Source: Opitutaceae bacterium
GTDB taxonomy: Bacteria; Verrucomicrobiota; Verrucomicrobiia; Opitutales; Opitutaceae
Direction of reading: 5' to 3'
Assembly (NCBI GenBank): GCA_028688225.1
Contig: JAQTYQ010000004.1
Coordinates: forward strand, 124,001 to 188,000
DNA: 64,000 bases
The notes beneath the pieces were generated by a model. It was not told the DNA's origin. It saw only the letters and a list, made by a program, of their open reading frames with translations, and did not search any database. Position numbers and translations under genes: made by a program. Shown here in pieces: positions 23,535 through 32,647 of the stretch; the stretch's first letter is position 1, and each line of letters begins with the position of its first letter.

Positions 23535-23653
23535 TAGAGCGGTTTAAGTTGAAGTGTAGCCGCAACCGCCATGTAGGTCGGGGTTTATCCCCGACACGTC
23601 GGGCGTAAAGCCCGACCTACAAAAACGGCTACAGAATTATTGAAACCGCTCTA
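23535..23653. repeat. Nested palindromic repeat (MITE/REP-like) at the prmB stop codon
   Basis: A 119-base element with 13-base terminal inverted repeats (TAGAGCGGTTTAA / its near complement). Inside are a second inverted pair (TGTAGCCG/CGGCTACA) and a core pair (GTAGGTCGGG/CCCGACCTAC). The whole can fold into one long hairpin. The last three bases supply the prmB stop codon (TAG on the minus strand), so the element inserted exactly at, or created, the gene end. Similar GTAGGTCGGG palindromes are widespread in Verrucomicrobiota. Confidence 0.75.
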
Positions 23654-24595
23654 CCGGTTGACGTGTTGATCAGTGGGGGAACGCTGCAGCCGGTGGGCGG
23701 CGATCGCGCAGACGCAGTTGGTGCCGTCCTGCGTGGGCAGCCAGCGCGGTTGCAGATGACCGAAGGCGGCCTCCATCGCCGCGCGCAGGCCGCCGACCTC
23801 GACGAGCAGCAGGCCGTCATCCGTCAGCCGGGCGCGGGCCTGGGTGAGGAGCCGGCGGATGACCTCGAGGCCGTCCCGGCCGCCGTCGAGCGCGAGGCGC
23901 GGTTCCTGCTTGAACTCCGGCGGCAGCGTCCGCATGAGCGCCGACGGTTCGTAGGGCGGATTGCAGAGGATGACATCGTAGCGCGCGGGCGGCACGGCAG
24001 TGAAGACGTCGCTGCGGTGCAGCGTCACCCGGCCGGCGAGGCCGTGCTGCGCTACGTTGATTTTCGCCACGGCCAGCGCGCCGGCCGAAAGGTCGATGGC
24101 GTCGATCCGCGCGCGCGGGAACCGGCGGGCCAGCAGGACGGCGAGGCAGCCCGAGCCGGTGCACACGTCGGCGGCGCGTCGGACGCCGGCGGGCGGTTTT
24201 TTCAGCAGCCGCGGGAGCTGGGGGATGATCTCGAGGAAATAGCTGCGTGGGATGATGGCGCGCTCATCGACGTAGAAACGGTGCCCGCCGAGCCACGCCT
24301 CGCGCGTAAGGTAGGCGGCGGGCACGCGGTCGAGGATGCGGCGGCGCAGCACCCGCGCCACCGCGGCGGTTTCCGCCGGCGCCAGGCGCCGGGCCAGCAC
24401 CGCGGCGCCGCTCTCGATCGGCAGGCCGAGCGTGCGCAGCAGCAGGTAGAGCGCCTCGTCGTGGGCCGAGGTGGCGACCTGCCCGAGGGCGAGGCCGCGG
24501 CGCGCATATTCCGCTTCGGCCCAAGCCAGCCAATCGCCGAGCGTCTCCCGACGCGATTCGGCCGCTGCCATGTCGGTTGGTCTTCGCTGCTTCAT
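23651..24595 (-). CDS. prmB: Ribosomal protein uL3 glutamine N5-methyltransferase (PrmB-like)
   Basis: About 314 residues. The helical N-terminal domain ends in RRILDRVPAAYLTREAWLGG, the PrmB-type linker. The class I methyltransferase core follows with VCTGSGCLAV as motif I and NPPYE as the glutamine-methylating motif. The FYVDERAIIPRS segment favours PrmB over PrmC. It methylates a glutamine in ribosomal protein L3 during assembly. The start at 24595 is chosen over the TTG at 24634; 24571 is also possible. The C-terminus ends in a repeat element. Confidence 0.8.
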   Translation of the reverse strand: MKQRRPTDMAAAESRRETLGDWLAWAEAEYARRGLALGQVATSAHDEALYLLLRTLGLPIESGAAVLARRLAPAETAAVARVLRRRILDRVPAAYLTREAWLGGHRFYVDERAIIPRSYFLEIIPQLPRLLKKPPAGVRRAADVCTGSGCLAVLLARRFPRARIDAIDLSAGALAVAKINVAQHGLAGRVTLHRSDVFTAVPPARYDVILCNPPYEPSALMRTLPPEFKQEPRLALDGGRDGLEVIRRLLTQARARLTDDGLLLVEVGGLRAAMEAAFGHLQPRWLPTQDGTNCVCAIAAHRLQRSPTDQHVNR

Positions 24596-24629
24596 CGCTG
24601 CGAGCGGCCGCCTTGGCCGCGTCGGGAAA

Positions 24630-24790
24630 TCCAAATTTCGAAGCTCGAAATCCGAAACAAAAAGGAAGCATCAAGACTCAAAACCCCGGAGCACCGGGAG
24701 ACGGGATTGATGTTTGGAGCCTTCCGGACTGCAGTTTCGGAATTTGCTTCGGATTTCGGCATTCGTGCTTCGGATTTGTCTGTTTCTTAA
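24630..24790. repeat. AT-richer intergenic repeat with CGAAATCCGAA inverted segments
   Basis: The segment between prmB and the rhomboid-like gene has low GC and repeated AAATTTCGAAGCTCGAAATCCG-type strings at one end, with TTCGGATTTCG strings in the opposite sense at the other. Such arrays recur between genes in Verrucomicrobiota and Planctomycetota. No reading frame here looks coding. Confidence 0.5.
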
Positions 24791-24813
24791 CCGGAGCGGA
24801 TGCCCGACCGGGC

Positions 24814-25626
24814 TCACCGTTTCGCCTCCTCATCCACCAGGACGTGCTCGTGGTTGAAAATATGCTCCGGACAGTAGCACTGGTTGTCGGCGCACTTGGA
24901 GCAGTAGCGGAAATCCGTCTGGGGATGGCTGAGATCGGTCTTGCCGCAGACACGGCAGCGGTGGCGCGGCTCGCGCTCGTCGCGGCGGGCGGCAAAAACC
25001 GTGGCCTGGTGCGCCATGCGCCGGCGGCCGGAGCGGACGCCCTGCACGATGTCCCCCGCAAAGAAGACGAGGAAGTTGCCGGTGGCCGCGAGCACCATGA
25101 GCCGCGCCGACCAGGGCCCGACGACCAGCACGAAGCCGTAGCCGAGCCACTGGAGCAGGGCCAGCCACTTGATTTTCACCGGCAGGATGAAAAAGATCAT
25201 CATGGTGAAGTCGGGATTGAGATAGGCAAAGGCGAGGAAGACGCTGCCGGCGAGAAACAGGTTGGAGGCGTAGACCCCGGGCGTGAGGAACGCCACGGCT
25301 ACGGTGAGCAGCCAGCCGAGGCCGATGAACGCATTGTAGCGAAACACGCCCCAGTAGTGTTCCAGCGCAGTGCCCATCAGGTAGAACAGATACCACGCGA
25401 ACGCGATGAACACCGGGTGGATGCTGGGCGGCAACAGCAGGAACGTCGCCAGCCGCCAGAACTCGCCGGCCAGCACCGCCGCGGGCAGCAGCGCGATGCG
25501 CTCGAGGTTGAAGCCCGCCATCAGCGCCAGTCCCCAGCAAAGGACCTGGCCGGCGACGAGATAGAGCGATAGATTCGGGAGGGCGAGACGGCCGAGGAGG
25601 CGTTCGAGCTTGGTGAGCGGGGACAT
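24814..25626 (-). CDS. Rhomboid-like integral membrane protein with C-terminal zinc ribbon
   Basis: A 270-residue protein with about six membrane helices in the first 200 residues. GEFWRLATFLLLPP resembles the early loop of rhomboid/derlin proteins. The catalytic GxSG serine and the later membrane His of active rhomboids are not seen, so it is probably a pseudoprotease. The cytosolic tail has CRVCG, CSKC and CYCPEH clusters, likely one or two zinc sites. It is followed on the same strand by a TPR protein. No substrate or partner can be named. Confidence 0.7.
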   Translation of the reverse strand: MSPLTKLERLLGRLALPNLSLYLVAGQVLCWGLALMAGFNLERIALLPAAVLAGEFWRLATFLLLPPSIHPVFIAFAWYLFYLMGTALEHYWGVFRYNAFIGLGWLLTVAVAFLTPGVYASNLFLAGSVFLAFAYLNPDFTMMIFFILPVKIKWLALLQWLGYGFVLVVGPWSARLMVLAATGNFLVFFAGDIVQGVRSGRRRMAHQATVFAARRDEREPRHRCRVCGKTDLSHPQTDFRYCSKCADNQCYCPEHIFNHEHVLVDEEAKR

Positions 25627-25680
25627 GATGAAACGCGCCCGGCGCCGGGGCGGAACCGATCCGGCGGAGCGGGTGCGGCC

Positions 25681-26595
25681 TTACTTCTCAGGGTTCGCCG
25701 CGAGCTGGTCGAGCAGCTTTTGCTTCTGGCCCTGCAAGGGCTCGGCGGTCACGGTGAGCAGGAGCAGACGGGCGTGATCAAACCGCTGCTGCTTGATCAG
25801 GATATTGGCGGCGTGCAGCCGGACGGTCTCCTTTTCGAGGCCGGGGGCGGCGCGGTCCTCGAGCGCCCCCCAGAGTTTGAGCGCCTCGTTCCAGTCGGGC
25901 TCGGCGAGATCGTAGAACGACTCGGCATGGCGGTAGGCGTAGGCAAAATTGTCCGGCGCCAGCTCGGCGGCGTGCTTGAAGGCCTCCTGCATGGCCTGGT
26001 CGAGCTGCGCGCGGGTCCACTGGCCGCTCGTGAGAAAATCGTCGCGCGCCTCGGTCAGCAGGGTGCCGAGCTGGTAATGATAAAGCGGCTCGGTGGGCGC
26101 GAGCCGGATGGCGGCAATGAAATAGTTGGCGGCCTCCACCGGCTGGCCTTCCTCGGCGAGATAATTGCCGAGCTGGTTTTTCACGATCGGGATGTCCGGG
26201 TCGAGCCGGTTGGCCTTGAGGAGGATGGCCGACGACTCACGGCGCATGCCCACCTTGGCCAGCAGCAGGCCGTAGGTGACATAGCCCGGCGCGAAATTGG
26301 GGTGGGTGCGCAGGAAACCGTCATAATCAAAGATGAGGCTCTGGAGGTCGCGCTTGAGGTTGTCCTGGTCGGCGTCCTCCTTGCCCAGGCCGGCGAGCAG
26401 AACGTCCTGCCGTGCGACCAGTTCCTTGAGCTGGGCGGCGGCCTTGGCGATCATCTCCGCCGGCATCGCGTTGCCGGCGGACGCCACGGAGGTCGGGGCC
26501 GGCGGAGTCGGGGCGGGGGATTCAGCCGCGGCCGGCCGCGCGACGCCGGCAAGGACGGCTCCGGACAGCACACACAGGCGCAGAAAGAGCATCAT
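25681..26595 (-). CDS. Exported tetratricopeptide-repeat protein
   Basis: A 304-residue protein. The start at 26595 gives a clear signal peptide (MMLFLRLCVLSGAVLAG...AAA); the longer frame does not. A Pro/Ala linker is followed by several TPR-like helix pairs (GYVTYGLLLAKVGMRRESSA, NQLGNYLAEEGQPVEAANYF, YHYQLGTLLTEARDDF). TPRs mediate protein contacts, here probably in the periplasm. No enzymatic domain is seen. Confidence 0.75.
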   Translation of the reverse strand: MMLFLRLCVLSGAVLAGVARPAAAESPAPTPPAPTSVASAGNAMPAEMIAKAAAQLKELVARQDVLLAGLGKEDADQDNLKRDLQSLIFDYDGFLRTHPNFAPGYVTYGLLLAKVGMRRESSAILLKANRLDPDIPIVKNQLGNYLAEEGQPVEAANYFIAAIRLAPTEPLYHYQLGTLLTEARDDFLTSGQWTRAQLDQAMQEAFKHAAELAPDNFAYAYRHAESFYDLAEPDWNEALKLWGALEDRAAPGLEKETVRLHAANILIKQQRFDHARLLLLTVTAEPLQGQKQKLLDQLAANPEK

Positions 26596-26665
26596 GCGAG
26601 AATCAGGTGGAGCCAGATGGGACACGCGGGGCACGGTTTCGTTCACCGGTTCTGCATCCGGGGCG

Positions 26666-27298
26666 TCAGGCCTTGTAGACCTCGGCCACCTCGGCAAGGT
26701 CGCAGACGGCTTCCAGCAGGTCGGCCAGCCGGTTCACCCGGGCCTCGTTGCCGAATCCACCCACCTCCGCGTACTGCACCGTCCCGCCCTTGATCGAGAG
26801 CCGGCCATGCGCGCCGCGCGCACGTTCGGCCAGGAGGCGGGCGCGGATTTCGGGCAGCAGCGCGGCCGCGGCATAGGCGGGGTCGTTGGACTTGACGATG
26901 AAAGCCTGGTCGAAGGCGGGATCGCCCACCCGGATGTCCTGCATGCCCAGCGCGGTGGCGATGCGCACCAGGAAGTTCTCCGGGAAGAGTTCGAGGGTGA
27001 GCCCACCGGCGCCGGCCACGGCGGCCGACACGGCACCCCACGTGGTGGAGTTTTTGCCGGAACCGGTGGTATAGGTGTAGAAGCGGACGGCGCGGTTGCG
27101 ATACCGGCCCTCCAGCGTGGGCAGGGGTTCGAAGCCGAACCGGGACGGCTGGCGCCGGAGTTCAAGGCCGAAGCGGCGGGCGAGGCCGGCCAGTTGCTCC
27201 CGGGCCTTGCGCTGCTGCTTGAGGGCAGCCGCGATGGCGCATCCCCCCAGGACGAGGAAGACCGCGGGGAAAAACAGGGCGATGAATTCAGGACGCAT
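26666..27298 (-). CDS. Membrane-anchored hypothetical protein
   Basis: A 210-residue protein with one N-terminal membrane helix (FIALFFPAVFLVLGGCAIAAA) and a basic segment. A soluble domain follows (RNRAVRFYTYTTGSGKNSTTWGAV, NFLVRIATALGMQD) that loosely resembles DUF3137-like proteins. The start at 27298 is preferred because the helix then sits at the N-terminus. It lies upstream of the TPR gene on the same strand. Function unknown. Confidence 0.6.
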   Translation of the reverse strand: MRPEFIALFFPAVFLVLGGCAIAAALKQQRKAREQLAGLARRFGLELRRQPSRFGFEPLPTLEGRYRNRAVRFYTYTTGSGKNSTTWGAVSAAVAGAGGLTLELFPENFLVRIATALGMQDIRVGDPAFDQAFIVKSNDPAYAAAALLPEIRARLLAERARGAHGRLSIKGGTVQYAEVGGFGNEARVNRLADLLEAVCDLAEVAEVYKA

Positions 27299-27432
27299 GG
27301 GCGGGTGCTCTGCTGGCCAGCAGAGTGGTTTTCCCATGAATCGGGGCCGGCGACAAGGTTTTCATCGGCCGGGGCGGCGCGGGGATATTTTTGGCGTGCC
27401 CTGACCGGGTTTCGGCGACAAACCGGAACCCG

Positions 27433-28593
27433 ATGCCCGCAAAACCGTTCATCTTCATCGGCGGACCGGACGACTTCCTCGTGAACCGCCTCGGCCAGGA
27501 GCGCTATGCCGCGCTCGCGGCGGACGCCGCCGACGAATTCTCGCGCGAGGTGTTGAACGGGTTTGCCGGCAACGTCGGCGAGGTGGCGGCGGCGGTGAAC
27601 CGTTTTCGCGAAGCGGTGCAGACGATCTCCCTTTTCGGCGGCCGGCGCGTGGTCTGGCTGAAGGACGTGAATTTCCTCGCCGACACCGTGACCGGCCGCG
27701 CCGAGGGCACGCTCCAGCAGGTGGAGGAACTGCAGGCGTTGCTCGGGCGGGTGAACCCGGACGAGGTCGCGGTGGTGGTCACCGCGGCGCCGTTGGACCG
27801 GCGGCGCTCGTTCTGCAAGTGGTGTGAGGCGACGGCGGACTACACCTTGGTCGGGGACGAGGGCCGGGAGGGGGGGGCTGCGCTGGAACAGGTGGCGCTG
27901 GCCGAGGCGGCGGCGCAGGGGGTGACGATCACCGCGGACGCGCTCGGGCTGCTGCTGGCCAAGGTCGGCTCGAACTCGCGGCTGCTGGTCGAGGAGGTGC
28001 GCAAGCTCGCGACCTACGCGGACCCTCCGGCCGGGCCCGGAACGAAGACAGGCGGGGGCGTCATCGAGGAAAAACACGTCGAGGAGCTGACGCCTAATTT
28101 CGCGGAGGGGGATTTCTTCGAGGCTGCGGAGGCGTTTGGCAGTGGCGATCTGCCGTGGGCCCTGGCCGCGCTGCACCGGCATTTTTTCGCCGGCGGCGAC
28201 GCGCGGCCGGTCATCGCCGCGCTGCAAAACCGCAACCGCCTGCTCGTGCAGCTCCGCGTGCTGCTCGACACGGGGGAGGTGCGGCTCGGACCGCGCGGGC
28301 TGGACAAGGCGGGTTTCGAGCGCGCCGCGGAGATCCATCGGCGGCATTTCGGCGGGTCGACGGAGAAGAGCCCGTTCAACGTCTTCACCCAGAACCTCTG
28401 GTATCTGGGCAAGCTCGCCGGGAGCGCCCGGCTGCCCTCGCTGCGCCGCCTGATCGACAACCAGCAGGAGTTCATCGCCGCCTTCGAGGAGATCATCCGC
28501 CGGCCCGGCGAGCAGGAGGAGGTGCTGCGCGAGATGGCGGTGCGGTGCCTGGCCCAGCCGGAGGCGCGGCCGGCGGCGCTAAATCCGGGTTAA
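27433..28593 (+). CDS. holA: DNA polymerase III delta subunit
   Basis: A 386-residue HolA family protein. It has the N-terminal FIGGPDDFLVNRL and REAVQTISLFGGRRVVWLKD blocks, a middle domain with LLLAKVGSNSRLLVEEVRKLATY (delta lid) and the helical collar domain. Delta opens the beta sliding clamp within the clamp loader. The ATG at 27433 starts two residues before the conserved AKPFIFIGG. It is followed 77 bases later by purB. Confidence 0.85.
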   Translation: MPAKPFIFIGGPDDFLVNRLGQERYAALAADAADEFSREVLNGFAGNVGEVAAAVNRFREAVQTISLFGGRRVVWLKDVNFLADTVTGRAEGTLQQVEELQALLGRVNPDEVAVVVTAAPLDRRRSFCKWCEATADYTLVGDEGREGGAALEQVALAEAAAQGVTITADALGLLLAKVGSNSRLLVEEVRKLATYADPPAGPGTKTGGGVIEEKHVEELTPNFAEGDFFEAAEAFGSGDLPWALAALHRHFFAGGDARPVIAALQNRNRLLVQLRVLLDTGEVRLGPRGLDKAGFERAAEIHRRHFGGSTEKSPFNVFTQNLWYLGKLAGSARLPSLRRLIDNQQEFIAAFEEIIRRPGEQEEVLREMAVRCLAQPEARPAALNPG

Positions 28594-28669
28594 CCTCCGC
28601 CGGCCGCTGATTTTTCAGTAGCTATCCCCCGGGGGTTTTGTTACGGCTCCCGACTCCGCTTTCTCCGCC

Positions 28670-30193
28670 TTGAAATCCCCGTCATCCAGCACGGCCTCCC
28701 CGTTCGCGCCGAAGGCGCCTGAGCCGCCCGCGGCGGCCGGGGAAACCCCGCGCCCGCCGGTGGAGCCGCCCGCCATCGCCAACGTCCTCGCCGAGCGCTA
28801 CGCCTCGCCCGCGATCAAGGACATCTGGTCGGTGCCGGGGCGCATCCTGCTGGAGCGCGATTTCTGGATCGCGGTGATGAAGGCCCAGAAGGACCTCGGC
28901 GTGCCCATCCCGGTCGAGGCGATCAAGGATTACGAGCGCGTCCGGGACCTCATCAACCTCGGCGCCATCCTCAAGCGCGAGCGGGTGACGCTGCACGACG
29001 TCAAGGCGCGCCTCGAGGAATTTTCGGAGCTGGCCGGCCGGCAGTTCATCCACCTCGGGCTCACCAGCCGCGACCTGACGGAGAACGTCGAGCAGCTGCA
29101 GATCCACCGGTCGCTCAAGGTGGTCCATTTCAAGGCCGTGGCCGCGCTCCTCGCGCTCGCCCGCCAGGCCGAGGCGCATCGCGACCTCATGATCACCGGC
29201 CGCACACACAACGTGCCGGCGCAGCCGACCACGCTGGGCAAGCGGCTCGCGATGTTCGGTCAGGAGCTGCTGATCGCGCTCGACCGGCTGGAAAACCTGA
29301 TCGAGCGCTACCCGGTGCGCGGCCTGAAGGGCGCGGTTGGCACGCAGCTCGACCAGCTCACCCTGCTCGGCGGCCGCGCCGACCGGGTCGCCGAACTGGA
29401 GGGCCGCATCCTCCGGCACCTCGGTTTCCGCGCGCCGCTGATCGCGGTGGGACAGGTTTACCCGCGCAGCCTCGATTTCGACGTCGTGTCGGCGCTGCAC
29501 CAGGTGGGGGCGGCGGCGGCGAGCTTCGCGCTCACGCTGCGGCTGATGGCCGGGCAGGGGCTGCTCACCGAGGGTTTTCAGGAGGGTCAGGTCGGCTCGT
29601 CGGTCATGCCGCACAAGGTGAACGCCCGCAATTGCGAGCGCATCTGCGGCTTCCATGTCATCCTCGGCGGCTACGTGACGATGACGGCGTCGCTCAGCGG
29701 CGACCAGTGGAACGAGGGCGACGTCTCCTGCTCGGTGGTGCGCCGGGTGGCGCTGCCCGACGCCTTCTACGCCATCGACGGCCTGCTCGAGACCTTCCTC
29801 ACCGTGCTCCGGCAGATGGAGGTGTTTCCCGCCTCCATCGCCGTGGAGAACGAGCGCAACCTGCCGTTTCTTGCCACCACCACCATCCTCATGGAGGCGG
29901 TCAAACACGGCGCCGGCCGCGAGACGGCGCACGCCGCGATCAAGGAGCACGCCCTCGCCGCGGCGAAGGCGCTGCGCGCGGGCGGCACCAACGGTGAGAC
30001 CGACCTGCTCGCGCGCCTGGCCGCGGACCGGCGCATTGGTCTCGGCAAAAAGCAGCTGCAAGCCATCCTCGCCGAGAGCAACCGCTACGTCGGCGCGGCG
30101 CCGCACCAGGTCGATGCGTTTGTCGCCGAGGTGCAGCCGCTGGCGAAACGGGTGAAGGGCGCGGCGGAGTACCAGCCGGGCAAGCTGCTGTAA
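28670..30193 (+). CDS. purB: Adenylosuccinate lyase
   Basis: A 507-residue fumarase/aspartase superfamily enzyme. It has the signature GSSVMPHKVN, the THNVPAQPTT His region and HLGLTSRDLTENV. It catalyses two steps of purine synthesis (SAICAR to AICAR, adenylosuccinate to AMP), releasing fumarate. The start is a TTG at 28670 giving a ~30-residue Pro/Ala-rich leader not usual in the family. The conserved domain starts near LAERYASPAIKDIW, so a later start is possible. Confidence 0.9.
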   Translation: MKSPSSSTASPFAPKAPEPPAAAGETPRPPVEPPAIANVLAERYASPAIKDIWSVPGRILLERDFWIAVMKAQKDLGVPIPVEAIKDYERVRDLINLGAILKRERVTLHDVKARLEEFSELAGRQFIHLGLTSRDLTENVEQLQIHRSLKVVHFKAVAALLALARQAEAHRDLMITGRTHNVPAQPTTLGKRLAMFGQELLIALDRLENLIERYPVRGLKGAVGTQLDQLTLLGGRADRVAELEGRILRHLGFRAPLIAVGQVYPRSLDFDVVSALHQVGAAAASFALTLRLMAGQGLLTEGFQEGQVGSSVMPHKVNARNCERICGFHVILGGYVTMTASLSGDQWNEGDVSCSVVRRVALPDAFYAIDGLLETFLTVLRQMEVFPASIAVENERNLPFLATTTILMEAVKHGAGRETAHAAIKEHALAAAKALRAGGTNGETDLLARLAADRRIGLGKKQLQAILAESNRYVGAAPHQVDAFVAEVQPLAKRVKGAAEYQPGKLL

Positions 30194-30310
30194 TCCGCGC
30201 CGGCTGACCGATTGGTGATGCATTCTCGATTGCCTGACGCGAGTCGCCTCCTCCCGGGGTTTCTTGATTTCTGCTATTGCGTTTCAAGTGGTTTGGCCTA
30301 GGTTGCCGGC

Positions 30311-30595
30311 ATGCGTTTCTCGTGGGACCCTGCCAAGGAGCGCGCCAACGTCGCGCAGCATGGGGTGGATTTCACGGAGGCGCAGCAGGCCTTTGCCGAT
30401 CCACACGCGCTTGTGCTGTTCGATGTCGCCCACAGCGATCGTCGCGAGTTGCGCTGGTGGTTGCTGGGCCGGGTGGGCGCCCGCATCCTCCTCGTGCGCT
30501 ACACCCACCGGCCGGGAGGCATCGTCCGCCTCATCGGCGCCGGCTACTGGAGGGAAGGACGCGATTACTATGAAAACTACTGGAAACAAACGTAG
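30311..30595 (+). CDS. brnT: BrnT-family ribonuclease toxin
   Basis: A 94-residue BrnT toxin. It has FSWDPAKERANVAQHGVDF, then ADPHALVLFD, and the C-terminal GARILLVRYTHRPG and GAGYWREGRDYYE pattern. BrnT is a RelE-fold RNase that stops translation. The antitoxin frame begins 26 bases before its stop, the usual toxin-first order of brnTA. The pair is likely autoregulated by the antitoxin. Confidence 0.85.
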   Translation: MRFSWDPAKERANVAQHGVDFTEAQQAFADPHALVLFDVAHSDRRELRWWLLGRVGARILLVRYTHRPGGIVRLIGAGYWREGRDYYENYWKQT

Positions 30596-30860
30596 GTCAC
30601 CGTCCCCGGTGTTCGACGCGGAAGGCTATCAGACGGACTTAACGAGCCTCAACGGCACGCCGTTGCCGGACCTCAAACGCGTGAAGGCCCGGCCATTTGG
30701 CTGGGGCGGAGTCCGCACCGGTGCCGGGCGCCGGTCAACCGGACGCCGGCCGGTCATGCTCCGGCTGACACCCGGAACGATCCGGCAACTCCGTGCCACC
30801 GCCAGGAAACAGGGCAAAACCCTCTCCGACCTCGCCGAAGAACGCTTGGCCGTCGTCTGA
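30570..30860 (+). CDS. brnA: BrnA-like ribbon-helix-helix antitoxin
   Basis: A 96-residue partner of BrnT. The N-terminal half (GYQTDLTSLNGTPLPDLKRV) would wrap the toxin. The C-terminal half (PVMLRLTPGTIRQLRATARKQ) is a ribbon-helix-helix DNA-binding motif. It overlaps brnT by 26 bases in another frame. Together they form a type II toxin-antitoxin module between purB and pfp. About 290 bases of non-coding sequence follow, in which I see no gene. Confidence 0.75.
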   Translation: MKTTGNKRRSPSPVFDAEGYQTDLTSLNGTPLPDLKRVKARPFGWGGVRTGAGRRSTGRRPVMLRLTPGTIRQLRATARKQGKTLSDLAEERLAVV

Positions 30861-31149
30861 CAACCTGATGCAATGTCAAAGCCCTACAATATGAGTCGAA
30901 ACATCGTCAGCGAATTGGTGCGCTTCGTAAGCCATTTTTGAAGAGGTATTGAGTCGCAAAAAGCATGTGAAGGCGCGCTGGGTCTCAAGATGAGGAATTG
31001 AGGTGGACCTGGAGCAATATTCCCGGGGCAGGGTGGCCGGGGCGGCGTAAAATCGGCAGGACGCGGGAAATTTGATTGCCACGCCTCGGAGCGGGGCCTT
31101 TCGTTGCTCCTCTTCACGCGATTTTTGAACCTTTGCATCATCCCTAGCC

Positions 31150-32406
31150 ATGGCTGAACTCGTAGGAAATTGTCTTGTGGCCCAGTCCGGCGGTCCCACC
31201 GCCGTGATCAACGCCAGCGTGGCCGGCGTCGTCGCCGAGGCCCTCAATCACAACTGCATCGAGGAGATCTACGGCGGCCTGAACGGCGTGCTGGGCATCC
31301 TCAACGAGGAGTTCATCGATCTGGCGGCGGAGTCGCAGCAGCAGATCCGCTCCCTCCGCAGCACGCCTGGCGCCGCGCTCGGCACCTGCCGGTACAAGCT
31401 CAAGAAGCAGCAGGACTTCGACCGTGTGCTCGAGGTATTCAAGGCGCACAACATCCGCTATTTCTTCTACTGCGGCGGCAACGACTCGCAGGACACTGCC
31501 GACAAGATTTCCAAGCTTGCCCAGACCCAGGGTTACGATCTGCGCGTCATCGGCGTGCCCAAGACCATCGACAACGACCTGCCCGTCACCGATCACTGCC
31601 CCGGCTACGGCAGCGTGGTCAAGTACATCTGCGCCACCGTGCGCGAGCTGGCCTGCGACAACGAGGCCATGGGCCAGAACGATCTCGTCTCGATCCTCGA
31701 GGTCATGGGCCGCAACGCCGGCTGGATCGCCGCGGGCGCCGCGCTGGCCAAGCGCCGCGACCACCCCTACGACCCGCCGCACCTGATCTACCTGCCCGAA
31801 ACGCCGTTCAGCACCGAGAAGTTCGTCGAGGATGTGCGCCGCGTGCTCAAGCGCGAGAAGTACTGCCTGGTCGTCGTCGGCGAGGGCCTCATCGACAAGG
31901 ACGGCAACTACGTGGCCACCGACGGCGCCGGCCCCGACGCCTTCGGCCATGCGCAGCTCGGCGGCGCGGGCGACTACCTGGCGGGTTTGGTGACGCAGCA
32001 TGTCGGCGTGAAGGCACGCACCGCCAAGCTCGGCATCGCGCAGCGCGCCGCCGCCCACTGCTCGTCGAAGACCGACAATGACGAGGCTTTCCTGGCCGGC
32101 CAGGCCGCGGTCAAGGCCGCCATCGCGGGCGAGACCGACAAGATGGTCGTGCTCGTGCGCGGCGACACCGACCACTACACCTGCGAAACCGGGCTCGCCC
32201 CGCTCAGCGAGATCGCCAACGGCGTGAAGAAGCTGCCCCGCGAATGGATCAACGAGGACGGCGTGAGCATGAACTTCCAGTTTTTCCGCTACGCGCTGCC
32301 GCTCATCCAGGGCGAGGTGGCGGTGCCATATGACAACGGGGTGCCTGCCTTTGCCCGTCTCGAAAAACACCGCGTGGAGAAGCTGCTGTCGCCGTACGAG
32401 GTCTGA
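31150..32406 (+). CDS. pfp: Pyrophosphate-dependent 6-phosphofructokinase
   Basis: A 418-residue phosphofructokinase. The nucleotide/PPi site reads YCGGNDSQDT and the fructose-6-phosphate site PKTIDNDLPVTDHCPGYGS. An acidic residue in place of Gly after GG and the Lys of PKTIDND are the changes that mark PPi-dependent enzymes. It runs the fructose-6-P/fructose-1,6-bisP step of glycolysis reversibly using PPi. It is followed by two strong intrinsic terminators. Confidence 0.9.
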   Translation: MAELVGNCLVAQSGGPTAVINASVAGVVAEALNHNCIEEIYGGLNGVLGILNEEFIDLAAESQQQIRSLRSTPGAALGTCRYKLKKQQDFDRVLEVFKAHNIRYFFYCGGNDSQDTADKISKLAQTQGYDLRVIGVPKTIDNDLPVTDHCPGYGSVVKYICATVRELACDNEAMGQNDLVSILEVMGRNAGWIAAGAALAKRRDHPYDPPHLIYLPETPFSTEKFVEDVRRVLKREKYCLVVVGEGLIDKDGNYVATDGAGPDAFGHAQLGGAGDYLAGLVTQHVGVKARTAKLGIAQRAAAHCSSKTDNDEAFLAGQAAVKAAIAGETDKMVVLVRGDTDHYTCETGLAPLSEIANGVKKLPREWINEDGVSMNFQFFRYALPLIQGEVAVPYDNGVPAFARLEKHRVEKLLSPYEV

Positions 32407-32419
32407 CGCGCTGGTGTAG

Positions 32420-32448
32420 CCAAACTCGTGAGAGTTTGGATGTTTTTT
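32420..32448 (+). terminator. Intrinsic terminator of pfp
   Basis: CCAAACTC-GTGA-GAGTTTGG forms an 8-bp stem followed by ATG and TTTTTT, 14 bases after the pfp stop. Confidence 0.85.
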
Positions 32449-32450
32449 CC

Positions 32451-32481
32451 AAGGCCAGTCCGCGTGACCGGCCTTTTTGTT
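32451..32481 (+). terminator. Second hairpin with U-run after pfp
   Basis: AAGGCCAGTC and GACCGGCCTT pair (one mismatch) around CGCGT and are followed by TTTG. It directly follows the first terminator. The AAGGCC half makes it look bidirectional, so it may also end leftward transcripts. Confidence 0.7.
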
Positions 32482-32647
32482 TGGAGCGCCCGGCAGCGGA
32501 AAGAATTGATCGGGATTTACAGACACGATGACCCATCGAGCCGGCTGGTAACTGGAGCCGCGGCGCCCCCACCGCGGTTTTCGAGGGAAACGCGACGGGG
32601 CGTCGCGTCCCCAACCTGGCCAATCAGCACGGGTCTCCGCCGCACAC

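Noticed and set aside
30876..31247. Minus-strand frame between brnA and pfp
   Set aside because: It runs antisense into pfp and shows no conserved pattern.
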